Assembly (NCBI GenBank): GCA_021324915.1
Contig: JAJPIC010000009.1
Coordinates: forward strand, 62,001 to 126,000
Direction of reading: 5' to 3'
Length of the DNA stretch: 64,000 nt
Origin: Beijerinckiaceae bacterium
GTDB taxonomy: Bacteria > Pseudomonadota > Alphaproteobacteria > Rhizobiales > Beijerinckiaceae
Shown: piece after piece, positions 45,331 through 54,731 of the stretch
Numbering within the stretch: the stretch's first letter is position 1
How the letters are laid out: every line of letters begins with the position of its first letter
The notes under the pieces: generated by a model
Told to the model about the DNA's origin: nothing
Seen by the model: the letters and a program-made list of their open reading frames with translations, nothing else
Database searches by the model: none
Position numbers and translations under genes: made by a program

Positions 45331-46830
45331 ATGTTCCCGAAGCCGCATTCCGTGCTCAAGCCCAACACGTTCGCCTATGAACAAGAGCCGATGGTGAAGC
45401 CGACCGGCTTTCGCGAATATGACGCGCGCTGGCTCTTTGAAAAAGAGATCAATCTGATGGGTGTTGTGGCGCTGGGGCTCGGCCTCGGGACCCTGCTCCA
45501 CGAATTCGGCGTCCGGCCGGAGATCGTCACTGGCCATGACTTCCGCAGCTATTCGGCCTCGATCAAATATGCACTCGCGACCGGCCTCATCGCGGCAGGC
45601 GCCAAAGTACACGACATCGGCCTTGCCCTTTCGCCCATGGCCTATTTCGCCCAATTCGCGCTCGACGTGCCGGCCGTTGCCATGGTGACGGCTTCGCATA
45701 ACGACAATGGCTGGACGGGAGTGAAGATGGGCGCGCAACGGCCGGTGACCTTCGGTCCCGACGAGATGAACCGGCTCAAGGAGATCGTGCTCTCCGGCGC
45801 CTATCGGTATGCGGACGGCGGCGCCTACCGCTTCGTTCCGGATCTCGCCCAGCGCTATCTCGCCGATCTGACCGAAGGCAAGAAGATCAGGCGCAGGCTC
45901 AAAGTCGTCTGCGCATGCGGCAATGGAACGGCCGGCGCCTTTGCGCCCAAGATGCTCGCTGAACTCGGATGCGAAGTCGTGCCGCTCGACACCGAGCTCG
46001 ACTACACCTTCCCGCATTACAATCCCAACCCCGAAGACATGAAGATGCTGCACGCCATGTCGGAGAAAGTCCGCGAGACCGGCGCAGACGTGGGGCTCGG
46101 TTTCGACGGCGACGGCGACCGCTGCGGCATTGTCGACAATCGCGGCGAGGAAATCTTCGCCGACAAGATCGGCGTCATATTGGCGCGCGATCTCTCCAAG
46201 CTCCATCCGGGCGCGACATTCGTCGTCGATGTCAAATCGACCGGGCTTTTCCTCACCGATCCCGTGCTTTTGAAGAATGGCGTGAAGGCGGATTATTGGA
46301 AGACGGGCCATTCCTACATCAAGCGGCGGGTCAATGATCTCGGTGCGCTCGCCGGATTCGAAAAGTCCGGCCATTTCTTTTTCAACAAGCCGATCGGACG
46401 CGGCTATGACGACGGATTATTGACGGCCGTCCAGGTGATCGAACTGCTCGACCGCAACCCGGATAAGTCCATGGCCGATCTCTACGCCGATCTGCCGAGG
46501 ACCTGGGGTTCGCCGACCATGGCGCCGCATTGCGACGATGAAAGAAAATACGAGGTCGTCGGCCAAGTCCTCGCCAAACTCAAATCCATGTACGAGAAGA
46601 AAGAGCCGCTGACCGGACAGGCCATCCGCGACGTCGTGACCGTCAACGGCGTGCGGGTCACGACCGCCGACGGTACCTGGGGCCTCGTGCGCGCTTCATC
46701 CAACAAGCCGGAGCTCGTGGTCGTGGTCGAAAGCCCGGCCTCGGAGGCGCGCATGCGCGAAATGTTCGCGGCGATCGACGCGATCCTGCGCGAACATAAG
46801 GAAGTCGGCGCCTATAACCAGACGATCTGA
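45331..46830 (+). CDS. Phosphomannomutase/phosphoglucomutase
   Basis: 499 residues from ATG 45331; an upstream in-frame region adds 26 residues without similarity. The alpha-D-phosphohexomutase fold is intact: phosphoserine 122 in TASHNDNGWTG, magnesium loop GFDGDGDRCG, sugar-binding GEKSGH-type loop GFEKSGHFFF and the C-terminal phosphate loop RASSNKPELVVVVES. Interconverts 1- and 6-phosphates of mannose or glucose for polysaccharide and LPS precursors. Its last bases face the convergent CpaC-N-domain gene. Confidence 0.93.
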   Translation: MFPKPHSVLKPNTFAYEQEPMVKPTGFREYDARWLFEKEINLMGVVALGLGLGTLLHEFGVRPEIVTGHDFRSYSASIKYALATGLIAAGAKVHDIGLALSPMAYFAQFALDVPAVAMVTASHNDNGWTGVKMGAQRPVTFGPDEMNRLKEIVLSGAYRYADGGAYRFVPDLAQRYLADLTEGKKIRRRLKVVCACGNGTAGAFAPKMLAELGCEVVPLDTELDYTFPHYNPNPEDMKMLHAMSEKVRETGADVGLGFDGDGDRCGIVDNRGEEIFADKIGVILARDLSKLHPGATFVVDVKSTGLFLTDPVLLKNGVKADYWKTGHSYIKRRVNDLGALAGFEKSGHFFFNKPIGRGYDDGLLTAVQVIELLDRNPDKSMADLYADLPRTWGSPTMAPHCDDERKYEVVGQVLAKLKSMYEKKEPLTGQAIRDVVTVNGVRVTTADGTWGLVRASSNKPELVVVVESPASEARMREMFAAIDAILREHKEVGAYNQTI

Positions 46831-46881
46831 CTTGGAGCGGGGCGCCGATTTTCGCGCAATCCCGCGTTAGTCTTTAGGATC

Positions 46882-46905
46882 GATCACGTTCATGCTTTCG
46901 TGATC
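46882..46905. repeat. Inverted repeat between convergent genes
   Basis: Arms GATCACG and CGTGATC with a ten-base loop, at the 3' ends of the mutase and CpaC-N-domain genes. Possibly a bidirectional terminator; no long T-run follows. Confidence 0.5.
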
Positions 46906-47378
46906 TAGTGCGACGTCGCCTGTGAGGCGTGCTGCAGGATCTGCCCGGTGACCTGCCCGTAGAAGCCCGGGTCGTCGCCGAGCCGTGCCGTAGGCTGGCA
47001 ACGCGGCGCGCAGGTATAAGACTCCCGCTCCATGCCGCGCTGCACGATCAGCGCATTGCTGCCGGCAACGACGCGGATCGTCGATTGCGCCACCGGATTG
47101 CCGCTCCGGTCGAGCGCGATGAGATTGGTTTCGCCGAAGCCTTTGCCGGTGATCACCATCGTCCCGCCCTGCTTCAACAAGGTGACGTCGGCGATCATCG
47201 GATTACCGATGATCAGCGCACTGGCGCTCGCGGGTACTTTTACGAGACGCGCCTGATCGACCGTGACGACGAGCATGTCGTCCGAGAAGCCCTGGGCGAG
47301 CGAAGCTAGCAAGAGCGTAGCGGCGAGCCCTATCTTCGCACCAATTCGATAGAAGCGCAGAGTGAGCGGAGAACGCAT
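46905..47378 (-). CDS. Secreted CpaC N-terminal-domain protein (pilus assembly-like)
   Basis: 157 residues. Signal peptide 1-32 (GAKIGLAATLLLASLAQGFS). The core MLVVTVDQARLVKVPASASALIIGNPMIADVTLL... follows the N-terminal domain of CpaC/RcpA secretins (pilus assembly N-terminal domain), ending GETNLIALDRSGNPVAQSTI. There is no secretin domain after it; the tail is short with two Cys. It lies divergent from flp, at the edge of the tad locus, so it may be an accessory periplasmic part of the pilus machine. Confidence 0.85.
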   Translation of the reverse strand: MRSPLTLRFYRIGAKIGLAATLLLASLAQGFSDDMLVVTVDQARLVKVPASASALIIGNPMIADVTLLKQGGTMVITGKGFGETNLIALDRSGNPVAQSTIRVVAGSNALIVQRGMERESYTCAPRCQPTARLGDDPGFYGQVTGQILQHASQATSH

Positions 47379-47798
47379 GGCCTACCTCGCAATACGCGGA
47401 ACTCCGCCATTTGAATGCCGAATGGTGAATTATTGCTGAAAGGCACGCTTTCACGACGTGCGCTTCTTGGAAAAACACTTGAAAGATTTCGGTCCGCTGC
47501 TGCAGCACCCGGTCCTTGCACGCGTTTCACTGCGGGCCACGGGTCATGTGATAAACACCAATCACTTCATGCACTTACAAGAGAATTAGCCGCCTTTCGG
47601 CGCAGCGGAAACGAGGCATATTCCCTAACTGGAGATTGCTCAGAACTTTCAACCGACAAGAATAATTGGCCTAACGCGTGGCCGAACGGATTAACGTGAT
47701 CGCAATCAGTGCCTCCTATGTTCCACGAGGTTCCAGCCGACAGAAATGATGCCTTGCAATTGGAAATTTGTGGAAGGTCGGGAACGAGGAGTGCAAAC
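47379..47798. other. Divergent regulatory region upstream of flp
   Basis: 420 bp, less GC-rich than the flanks, with no credible gene. It should hold the promoters for flp and for the CpaC-N-domain gene. I could not name a -24/-12 or sigma-70 promoter by eye. Confidence 0.55.
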
Positions 47799-47963
47799 AT
47801 GAAGAAGCTTTTCGCGCGTTTTGCCGCTGACCAGTCCGGTGCTACGGCCATCGAATATGGCCTGATCGCCGGCCTGATCGCGGTTGTGATCATCAGCGCC
47901 GTCACGACGCTTGGCACGAGGATCTCGGGCAAGTTCAACGCGGTTGCTAACAACCTCACCTAA
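47799..47963 (+). CDS. flp: Flp-family type IVb pilin
   Basis: 54-residue major pilin of the tad pilus. A basic leader (MKKLFARFAADQSG) precedes the class IVb cleavage site, SG before ATAIEYGLIAG, with the Glu5-Tyr6 pair of the mature protein, then one hydrophobic helix (LIAVVIISAVTTLG) and a short polar end. GAGGAG precedes ATG 47799. Alone upstream of cpaA with a hairpin after it, which is the usual way to express much more pilin than machinery. Confidence 0.95.
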   Translation: MKKLFARFAADQSGATAIEYGLIAGLIAVVIISAVTTLGTRISGKFNAVANNLT

Positions 47964-47989
47964 TATCAGGTCGAGATCTGGCGTGACCG

Positions 47990-48022
47990 ACGGCCCCGGA
48001 AGAGCCCCTTCCGCGGGCCGTT
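47990..48022 (+). terminator. Stem-loop after flp
   Basis: Arms ACGGCCCcGGAA and TTCCgcGGGCCGT form a stable, slightly bulged hairpin 27 bp past the flp stop, with only a weak T-rich run after it. It likely gives partial termination or 3' stability. Confidence 0.55.
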
Positions 48023-48183
48023 GGTTTATGGGCCTCGCGCCTCGCGCATCGCGGACCCGGACCTGATGACTCTTGCCGGCATTGATTAAGCTCGAACGAA
48101 GGACCGTGCGCTTCGCCCACACTGTTAACGCTTGGTAAATGGCTGCCGTCTAAGGTGGAGATCTCCTCGCTTCGGACCGACGC

Positions 48184-48690
48184 ATGCTCATTCTCGCGAC
48201 ATTGATCCTTTTTCCGGCGCTGATGGTCTTCGCCGCGTTCTCGGACCTGTTCACCATGACGATTTCGAATCGCCTGTCGATCGCGCTTGCCGCGAGCTTT
48301 TTCGTCTTGGCGATCGCGCTCGGCGTGCCGGCGAAGGACATCGGCCTGCATGCCGCCTGCGGGGTCAGCGTGCTTGCCTTGACCTTTTTCTTCTTTAGCC
48401 GCGGTTGGATCGGCGGCGGGGATGCCAAGCTTGCAGCGGCAACCGCTCTTTGGCTCGGCTTCGACCATCTCGCCGATTATGGCCTCTGCGCCGCGCTGCT
48501 CGGCGGCGGGCTGACCTTGCTCGTTCTGGTCATGCGGCGCTGGCCTCTGCCGAGCTTCCTCATGAACCAGGCGTGGATCGCCCGCATCCACGACCGCGAC
48601 AATGGTGTGCCCTATGGGATCGCCCTCGCCGTGGCCGGTCTTATCCTTTACCCGGACACGCGAATTTGGCTCTCCGCCGCAGGCTATTGA
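48184..48690 (+). CDS. cpaA: Prepilin peptidase CpaA (A24 family)
   Basis: 168 residues with about four hydrophobic segments. The two catalytic Asp are Asp21 (AFSDLFTMTISN) and Asp80 in the GGGD motif (GWIGGGDAKLAA). It removes the leader from Flp at the inner membrane. It lacks the N-methylase domain of long type IV enzymes, as expected for the tad system. Follows flp. Confidence 0.93.
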   Translation: MLILATLILFPALMVFAAFSDLFTMTISNRLSIALAASFFVLAIALGVPAKDIGLHAACGVSVLALTFFFFSRGWIGGGDAKLAAATALWLGFDHLADYGLCAALLGGGLTLLVLVMRRWPLPSFLMNQAWIARIHDRDNGVPYGIALAVAGLILYPDTRIWLSAAGY

Positions 48691-48808
48691 GTTCCCCGCG
48701 GCCTCGATCCGTTCCGTTTAGACATAATCGGTTAACCTTAATTTGACGTTTGCGTGGTCGTATCGAGCTGCGTCTCAGCGATGGCGCAAGTTGACATGGA
48801 TGTCGCGC

Positions 48809-49612
48809 ATGAAACCGGCTCGTCTCCTCATTCTCGCAACGGCGCTTTTGGCCGGAATCGCGGCCGCCTTCATGGTCGCCGGATCGAAGCCTCCCGCGCC
48901 CGTCAAGGTCATCGCCCAGGCTCCCGCCGTGCCGATGGATGAAGTCCTCGTCGCGTCCAAGCCGATCGAATTCGGCGGCACGGTTCAAGAAGACGATATG
49001 CGCTGGCAGAAATGGCCGAAGGCAAGCTTGCCGCCCGGCGTCGTGTTGCGCGCCGCCAAGCCCGATGCGATCGCCGAGCTCAAGGGCTCGTTGACGCGCG
49101 ATCCGATTGCCCAAGGCGCGCCGCTTTATCCCAATCAGCTCATTCAACCGGGCACTGCGAGTTTCATGGCGGCGATGTTGCCTCCCGGCATGCGAGCGGT
49201 TGCGATCAACATCGATCAGCAGGGCGCGACGACGGCGGGCGGCTTCATCCTGCCGAACGACCGCGTCGACGTGATCCACACCTATAAGGATACGGCGGCG
49301 GCCGCTTCGGGCGGCGATGGTCTCGTCAGCGAGACCATCCTGCGCAATATCCGGGTCCTCGCCATCGGCCAGAACATCCAGCAGCAGGGCGATCAGCGCG
49401 TCGTGGTCGGATCGAATGCGACCTTGGAGCTCACCCCCCCGCAAGTCGAGAAAATCGTGCTCGCGCAGAGGAACGGGCAATTGTCGCTCAGTCTGCGCAG
49501 CATGGCGGATACCAGCGCAACCCAAACCGACAGCGACGACCTGCCATCGGGTAAATCCGGCGACATGACCATCGTTCGCTTCGGGATTCCGGTCCAGACG
49601 CACTCACAGTGA
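48809..49612 (+). CDS. cpaB: Flp pilus assembly protein CpaB (RcpC)
   Basis: 267 residues from ATG 48809; ATG 48800 adds three. One N-terminal membrane segment (LLILATALLAGIAAAFMVAG), then an SAF domain (ILRAAKP-like region, VLVASKPIEFGGTVQEDDMRW) and the RcpC domain with MLPPGMRAVAINIDQQG and FILPNDRVDVI. Periplasmic, thought to stabilise the secretin. Its stop overlaps the cpaC start. Confidence 0.92.
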   Translation: MKPARLLILATALLAGIAAAFMVAGSKPPAPVKVIAQAPAVPMDEVLVASKPIEFGGTVQEDDMRWQKWPKASLPPGVVLRAAKPDAIAELKGSLTRDPIAQGAPLYPNQLIQPGTASFMAAMLPPGMRAVAINIDQQGATTAGGFILPNDRVDVIHTYKDTAAAASGGDGLVSETILRNIRVLAIGQNIQQQGDQRVVVGSNATLELTPPQVEKIVLAQRNGQLSLSLRSMADTSATQTDSDDLPSGKSGDMTIVRFGIPVQTHSQ

Positions 49613-51078
49613 ATCGGATGCCCCAAGTGAACGAACGAGCTCCAGCACACGTAGGATCGAAATCGCGCGCCCTCCTCTGCGGATTGGCGGCGAGCCTGAT
49701 GATCGCCTCGCCCGGTCAGCCGATCTTCGCCCAATCGGCGCCGCAGATCGAATCCGGCAATTCGGCCATCACCCGACAAATTTCGATGGGCGTCGGCAAA
49801 TCGGTCATCGTCGATCTGCCGGAGGACGCAGCCGAGATTTTCGTCGGCAATCCCAAGATCGCCAATGCGGTGGTGCGCTCCCCCCGCAAGCTTTACGTCA
49901 TCGGCATGGAGAACGGGGCAACGACCGTCTTTGCGCTCGACGCGCAAGGACGCCAGATCGCCGCCCTCGAGATTACCATCGGCCGCGATATCGGCGAGCT
50001 GCAGGAGATTCTGAAAGCCGCTCTGCCCACATCCGATATCACCACGCGCACGATCAACGACACGATCATCCTGAACGGAAACGTCGATTCCCCGGAAGAC
50101 GCGCAGCGCGCCGAAGACATCGCCGAAGGCTTCGTCAAAGACCTCTCGCTCGGCGGGAATGTCCAGGGCACCGTCGTCAATTCTCTCATCGTGCGCGGCC
50201 GCGATCAGGTGATGCTCAAAGTCAGCGTCGCCGAAATCCGCCGCGACATCGCCAAGCAACTGGGCCTGACCTCCAGCACCTGGGGCCCTTTCACGCAATA
50301 TAACCCGTTCGGCATCAACGGAACGATCGCCACTTCGGGAAGCAACCAGACCTCGGGGATTACGCTCAGCAATCCCTCGGGCACGGTGAGCGCCACGCTC
50401 CAGGCTTTCGAACGCTATGGCGTCTCGCATATTCTCGCCGAGCCGACGGTCTCGGCCGTGTCCGGCCAGAGTGCCAAATTCACGGTCGGCGGCGAAGTGC
50501 CGATCCCGGCCGCCCCGGTCTGCTCGACCAATGGCACGGTCACCAATTGCAGCCCGGGCGGGGCGACCTATGAGCCTTACGGCATTACCTTGAATTTCGC
50601 GCCCATCGTTCTGTCTGAGGGGCGCATTCTTCTCCATCTGGCTACGGAAGTCACCGAGCTCGACTACCAGACGTCCGCCGTCATCCAAGGCGTCCCGGTC
50701 CCTGGTCTGCGCACGCGCAAGAACGAGACGACGGTCGAAATTCCCTCCGGCGGATCGATCGCCTCGGCCGGCCTGCTCGAGTCGACGACACAGCAGGTCA
50801 TCAACGGTTTTCCCGGCCTCATGGATTTGCCGATTCTCGGCACTCTGTTCCGCTCCCGTGATTACCAGAAGGAAGAGACCGAGCTTCTGATCGTCATCAC
50901 GCCCTATCTGGTGCGTGCGACGACCGCGGCCGCCCTGCCGAAGCCCGACGATGGTTTCGCCGATTCGAGCGATCCGCAGGCCATCCTGCTCGGCCGCATC
51001 AACCGTCTCTATGCCTCTCCCAACAATCCCGAAGCCATTAAGAGTTTCAAAGGGCGTATCGGCTTCATTCTCGACTAG
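49609..51078 (+). CDS. cpaC: Outer-membrane secretin CpaC (RcpA)
   Basis: 489 residues from GTG 49609. Signal peptide to about residue 43 (ASLMIASPGQPIFAQ). The pilus-assembly N-domain (IFVGNPKIANAVVRSPRKLY) and BON-like region (DTIILNGNVDSPEDAQRA) precede the secretin core with HILAEPTVSAVSGQSAKFTVGGEVPIP and VPGLRTRKNETTVEIPSG. Forms the channel through which the Flp pilus leaves the cell. Confidence 0.95.
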   Translation: MNRMPQVNERAPAHVGSKSRALLCGLAASLMIASPGQPIFAQSAPQIESGNSAITRQISMGVGKSVIVDLPEDAAEIFVGNPKIANAVVRSPRKLYVIGMENGATTVFALDAQGRQIAALEITIGRDIGELQEILKAALPTSDITTRTINDTIILNGNVDSPEDAQRAEDIAEGFVKDLSLGGNVQGTVVNSLIVRGRDQVMLKVSVAEIRRDIAKQLGLTSSTWGPFTQYNPFGINGTIATSGSNQTSGITLSNPSGTVSATLQAFERYGVSHILAEPTVSAVSGQSAKFTVGGEVPIPAAPVCSTNGTVTNCSPGGATYEPYGITLNFAPIVLSEGRILLHLATEVTELDYQTSAVIQGVPVPGLRTRKNETTVEIPSGGSIASAGLLESTTQQVINGFPGLMDLPILGTLFRSRDYQKEETELLIVITPYLVRATTAAALPKPDDGFADSSDPQAILLGRINRLYASPNNPEAIKSFKGRIGFILD

Positions 51079-51105
51079 GCCCCCGTGCGAACCCAGGAAC
51101 GACCG

Positions 51106-51831
51106 ATGCCGATCACGCCGCACCAGAGCGCCAAGAGCCTTGCTCTTCTCCTGCCGATCGGCGTCTTCCTGACCCTTGGCGGATGCGCCGATATCGACCG
51201 CATGTCGACATCGTCAATCCCGATGGACGATTACCGAAATCGCCATCCGATCGTGCTCGCGGAAGGCACGCGGCGGCTCGACCTCTTTCCGGCGCCGCAA
51301 TTGCGTGGCCTCGACCACCGCAGCGCCGCGCAAGTCGTCGAGTTCGGCGCGCTCTATCGCGTGTCCGGCGAGGGCCCGATCAGCATTCTCTTGCCGGCCG
51401 TGCGCGGCGAAGTTCCCCGCGCCGCGGTCGCCGCTATCCGTCAAGCGCTGGCGGCCGGAGGCGCGCACGCGCCGCTCGAAGTCAGCACCTACCCGGTCGT
51501 CAATCCCGATCTTGCCTCGCCGATCCGGCTGAGCTTCGTCGGCCTCAAATCCAAAGTCGCGGACCAATGCGGCCAATGGCCGAGCGATCTCGCCTCCGGC
51601 AGTTCGATCCAAGGTTGGGCAAACAAGCCCTATTGGAATTTCGGCTGCTCCTATCAGAGCATGCTGGCGGAACAGGTCGCTGATCCGCGCGATCTCGTCG
51701 CTCCGAGAGCCGAGGACCAGCCCGACACATTGATGCTCGGTCGCAGCATTTCCGAAATGCGCAAGGGCAATGATCCGACCACGGATTGGAAGACCAAGAA
51801 CACCTCGATCAGCAACGTCGGAACCCAGTAA
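51106..51831 (+). CDS. cpaD: Pilus assembly lipoprotein CpaD
   Basis: 241 residues from ATG 51106 (AGGAACG upstream); GTG 51085 is an alternative. The lipobox LTLGGC gives a lipidated Cys, so it is an outer-membrane lipoprotein. The CpaD/TadD-group core has LRGLDHRSAAQVVEFGALYR, VNPDLASPIRLSF and CGQWPSDLASG. It is thought to help place or stabilise the secretin. Its stop overlaps cpaE by one base. Confidence 0.9.
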   Translation: MPITPHQSAKSLALLLPIGVFLTLGGCADIDRMSTSSIPMDDYRNRHPIVLAEGTRRLDLFPAPQLRGLDHRSAAQVVEFGALYRVSGEGPISILLPAVRGEVPRAAVAAIRQALAAGGAHAPLEVSTYPVVNPDLASPIRLSFVGLKSKVADQCGQWPSDLASGSSIQGWANKPYWNFGCSYQSMLAEQVADPRDLVAPRAEDQPDTLMLGRSISEMRKGNDPTTDWKTKNTSISNVGTQ

Positions 51832-53072
51832 TGAGCCACGAGCCAGAGACGACGACCGAGCAGATCGCGCCGCTGCCGCGCATCTCGATGCAGGCATTTT
51901 GCGAAACCCCGGAGGTCGCGCAGGTCATCCAGGAAGCGATCGCCGACCGGCGGATGGAACGCGCGCACGTCAAAGTGCACATGGGCGGCGCAACGGCGGC
52001 GATCGAAGCCTATCGGTCGGCCGCCACGCCGAACGTGATCTTCCTCGAGACCACAGCAGCGCGCGAAGAGCTCTTCGGTTATCTCCATGCGCTCGCCGAG
52101 TTCTGCGATCCCGGCACCAGGGTGGTGGTTGCCGGACGGATGAACGACATTGTGCTCTATCGCGAGCTGATGGCGCACGGGATCAGCGAATATCTGGTCG
52201 CGCCCTTTTCGGTGCTCGACTTCATCCGCACGATATCGCACCTCTATACGAATGCCGGCGCCGAACCGGTCGGCAAGATCATTGCCTTCACCGGCGCCAA
52301 AGGGGGCGTCGGCGCTTCGACCCTGGCGCATAACGTCGCCTGGGCGATCCCGCGCCAGCTCGACGTTCAAAGCGTGCTCGTCGATCTCGACCTCGGGTTC
52401 GGAACGGCGGGGCTCGATTTCAACCAGGATCCGCCGCAAGGCATTGCCGAGGCGGTCTTCGCTCCGGACCGGGTCGATTCAAACCTGGTCGATCGCCTGC
52501 TCTCGCGCTGCGCCGACAAGATGAGCCTGCTCGCCGCCCCCGCCACGCTCGATCGCGTCTATGATTTCACCGAGACGGCGTTCGATGCGATCCTCGACAT
52601 TCTGCGGGCTTCCACGCCCTGCGTCGTCCTCGACGTTCCGCATATGTGGACGGCTTGGGCGAGGCGCATGCTGATCGGCGCCGACGAAATCGTCGTCGTT
52701 GCGGTGCCCGATCTGGCGAACCTGCGCAACGCCAAGAGCATCGTCGACACGGTTCGCGCCGCTCGGCCGAATGACGCGAAGCCAAAGCTGGTCTTCAACC
52801 TGGTCGGCATTCCGAAACGGCCGGAGATCTCGACCGCCGATTTCGCCAGAGCCGTCGATCTCGAACCGGCGGCGATCATCAATTTCGATCCGAAGCTCTT
52901 CGGCACGGCCGCCAATAACGGCCAGATGATCGGTGAGGTCGAGCCGGCGAGCAAGGCTCACGAGGCGATCCTGGAAATCGCTAGGCTCGTTACCGGTCGT
53001 TTCGAAGTCCGGAAATCCAAGAAGACCCTTTTCGACCCGCTCAAGCTCCTCGGCCTCAGCAAGGCGTCTTAG
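51831..53072 (+). CDS. cpaE: Pilus-localising MinD-like ATPase CpaE (TadZ)
   Basis: 413 residues from ATG 51831. An N-terminal receiver-like domain (about 20-140, VIFLETTAAREELFGYLHAL) precedes a MinD/ParA-type ATPase with the deviant Walker A GAKGGVGASTLAHN, LVDLDLGFGTAGLDF and VLDVPHMWTAWARRML. CpaE directs tad pilus assembly to the cell pole in related alphaproteobacteria. The receiver lacks a clear phospho-acceptor site, as in TadZ. Confidence 0.93.
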   Translation: MSHEPETTTEQIAPLPRISMQAFCETPEVAQVIQEAIADRRMERAHVKVHMGGATAAIEAYRSAATPNVIFLETTAAREELFGYLHALAEFCDPGTRVVVAGRMNDIVLYRELMAHGISEYLVAPFSVLDFIRTISHLYTNAGAEPVGKIIAFTGAKGGVGASTLAHNVAWAIPRQLDVQSVLVDLDLGFGTAGLDFNQDPPQGIAEAVFAPDRVDSNLVDRLLSRCADKMSLLAAPATLDRVYDFTETAFDAILDILRASTPCVVLDVPHMWTAWARRMLIGADEIVVVAVPDLANLRNAKSIVDTVRAARPNDAKPKLVFNLVGIPKRPEISTADFARAVDLEPAAIINFDPKLFGTAANNGQMIGEVEPASKAHEAILEIARLVTGRFEVRKSKKTLFDPLKLLGLSKAS

Positions 53073-53275
53073 CGGGTAGGCTCGAAGGCGCCGTATGGCA
53101 GCTTCTGGAAGTGCTCTGCTCAAACAAGTCGTCCGAAGTAGGTCTTTTTTAAATTCTTCCGCGATTTCCTAACCGAGGGCAGGCGGTGCCGGGCGTAAGG
53201 CTCCGATTTCGCTCCGGCGCCGGATTGAGGATTTGAACCGAGCGGCGTTTGGGGCCTGAGGGAAAGGATAAGGCG

Positions 53276-54709
53276 ATGTTCGGTAGGCGAACGAGTATTG
53301 CCGAAATAGCGCCGACGCGGCCTGCGCCGGGCGCGACTCCGGCGTTTCGCGGCGTCTCCGAGTCCAAGAAGAGCCCGCCGACCATCATCGAGCCGAGCGC
53401 GCCGCCGGCCGAATCGACCCGTTCGGACGAATATTACGTCACCAAGAGCATGATCTTCGGCGCCTTGATCGAGGCGATCGACCTGTCGCAATTGGCGCGT
53501 CTCGATGCCGAAAGCGCGCGCGAGGAAATTCGCGACATCGTCAACGAGATCATCGCGATCAAGAATATCGTGATGTCGATCTCCGAGCAGGAGGACTTGC
53601 TCGAGGATATCTGCAACGACGTGCTCGGCTACGGCCCGCTCGAGCCGCTGCTCGCCCGCGACGAGATCGCCGATATCATGGTGAACGGCGCGATGCAGAC
53701 CTATATCGAAGTCGGCGGCAAGATCCAGCTGACCAATGTGCGCTTCCGCGACAATGCGCAGCTCATGAACATCTGCCAGCGGATGGTCAGCCAGGTCGGG
53801 CGCCGGGTCGATGAAGCCTCGCCGATATGCGACGCGCGCCTGGCCGACGGATCGCGCGTCAACGTCATCGCGCCGCCGCTCGCCATCGACGGCCCTGTCC
53901 TCACCATCCGCAAATTTCGCAAGGACAAACTGACGCTTGAGCAATTGATCAGATATGGCTGCATCTCGCCGGAAGGCGGGGAGGTCCTCAAGATCATCGG
54001 ACGCGTGCGCTGCAACGTCCTCATTTCCGGCGGTACCGGCTCCGGCAAGACCACCCTGCTCAATTGCCTCACCAACTTTATAGATGCCGGCGAACGCGTC
54101 ATTACCTGCGAAGACGCCGCCGAACTTCAATTGCAGCAACCGCATGTCGTGCGGCTGGAGACGCGTCCGCCCAATCTCGAAGGCACCGGCGCCGTAACCA
54201 TGCGCGACCTGGTGCGCAACTGCCTGCGCATGCGACCGGAACGCATCATCGTGGGCGAGGTGCGCGGACCCGAAGCTTTCGATCTGCTACAAGCGATGAA
54301 TACCGGCCATGACGGCTCGATGGGCACGGTTCACGCCAATTCGCCGCGCGAAGCCCTAAGCCGCCTCGAGTCGATGATCACCATGGGCGGATTCGCCCTG
54401 CCGATCAGGACCATTCGCGAGATGCTCGTTTCTTCGGTCGACGTCGTCATCCAGACGGCCAGGCTGCGCGACGGCTCGCGTCGCATTACCCACATAACCG
54501 AGATCATGGGTCTCGAAGGCGACGTGGTCACCACTCAGGACCTCATGCTCTACGAGATCTTGGGCGAGGACGCCTCGGGCCGGATTCGCGGCAAGCACCG
54601 TTCGACCGGCATCGGGCGTCCGCGCTTCTGGGAACGGGCACGCTATTTCGGCGAAGAGGAACGGCTCGCCAAAGCGCTCGACGCCAGCGAAGCGAGGAAT
54701 GAGGCATGA
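53276..54709 (+). CDS. cpaF: Tad pilus ATPase CpaF (TadA)
   Basis: 477 residues from ATG 53276 (GGGAAAGGATAAGG upstream). Secretion ATPase powering pilus extension and probably retraction. An N-terminal helical domain ([13 protein letters not shown]) precedes Walker [15 protein letters not shown], the Asp-box, Walker B-like [12 protein letters not shown] and the His box [15 protein letters not shown]. CpaF-type rather than PilB. A 203-bp gap separates it from cpaE. Confidence 0.95.
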   Translation: MFGRRTSIAEIAPTRPAPGATPAFRGVSESKKSPPTIIEPSAPPAESTRSDEYYVTKSMIFGALIEAIDLSQLARLDAESAREEIRDIVNEIIAIKNIVMSISEQEDLLEDICNDVLGYGPLEPLLARDEIADIMVNGAMQTYIEVGGKIQLTNVRFRDNAQLMNICQRMVSQVGRRVDEASPICDARLADGSRVNVIAPPLAIDGPVLTIRKFRKDKLTLEQLIRYGCISPEGGEVLKIIGRVRCNVLISGGTGSGKTTLLNCLTNFIDAGERVITCEDAAELQLQQPHVVRLETRPPNLEGTGAVTMRDLVRNCLRMRPERIIVGEVRGPEAFDLLQAMNTGHDGSMGTVHANSPREALSRLESMITMGGFALPIRTIREMLVSSVDVVIQTARLRDGSRRITHITEIMGLEGDVVTTQDLMLYEILGEDASGRIRGKHRSTGIGRPRFWERARYFGEEERLAKALDASEARNEA

Positions 54710-54731
54710 GCGCAGCACGACGGAGTTGTGC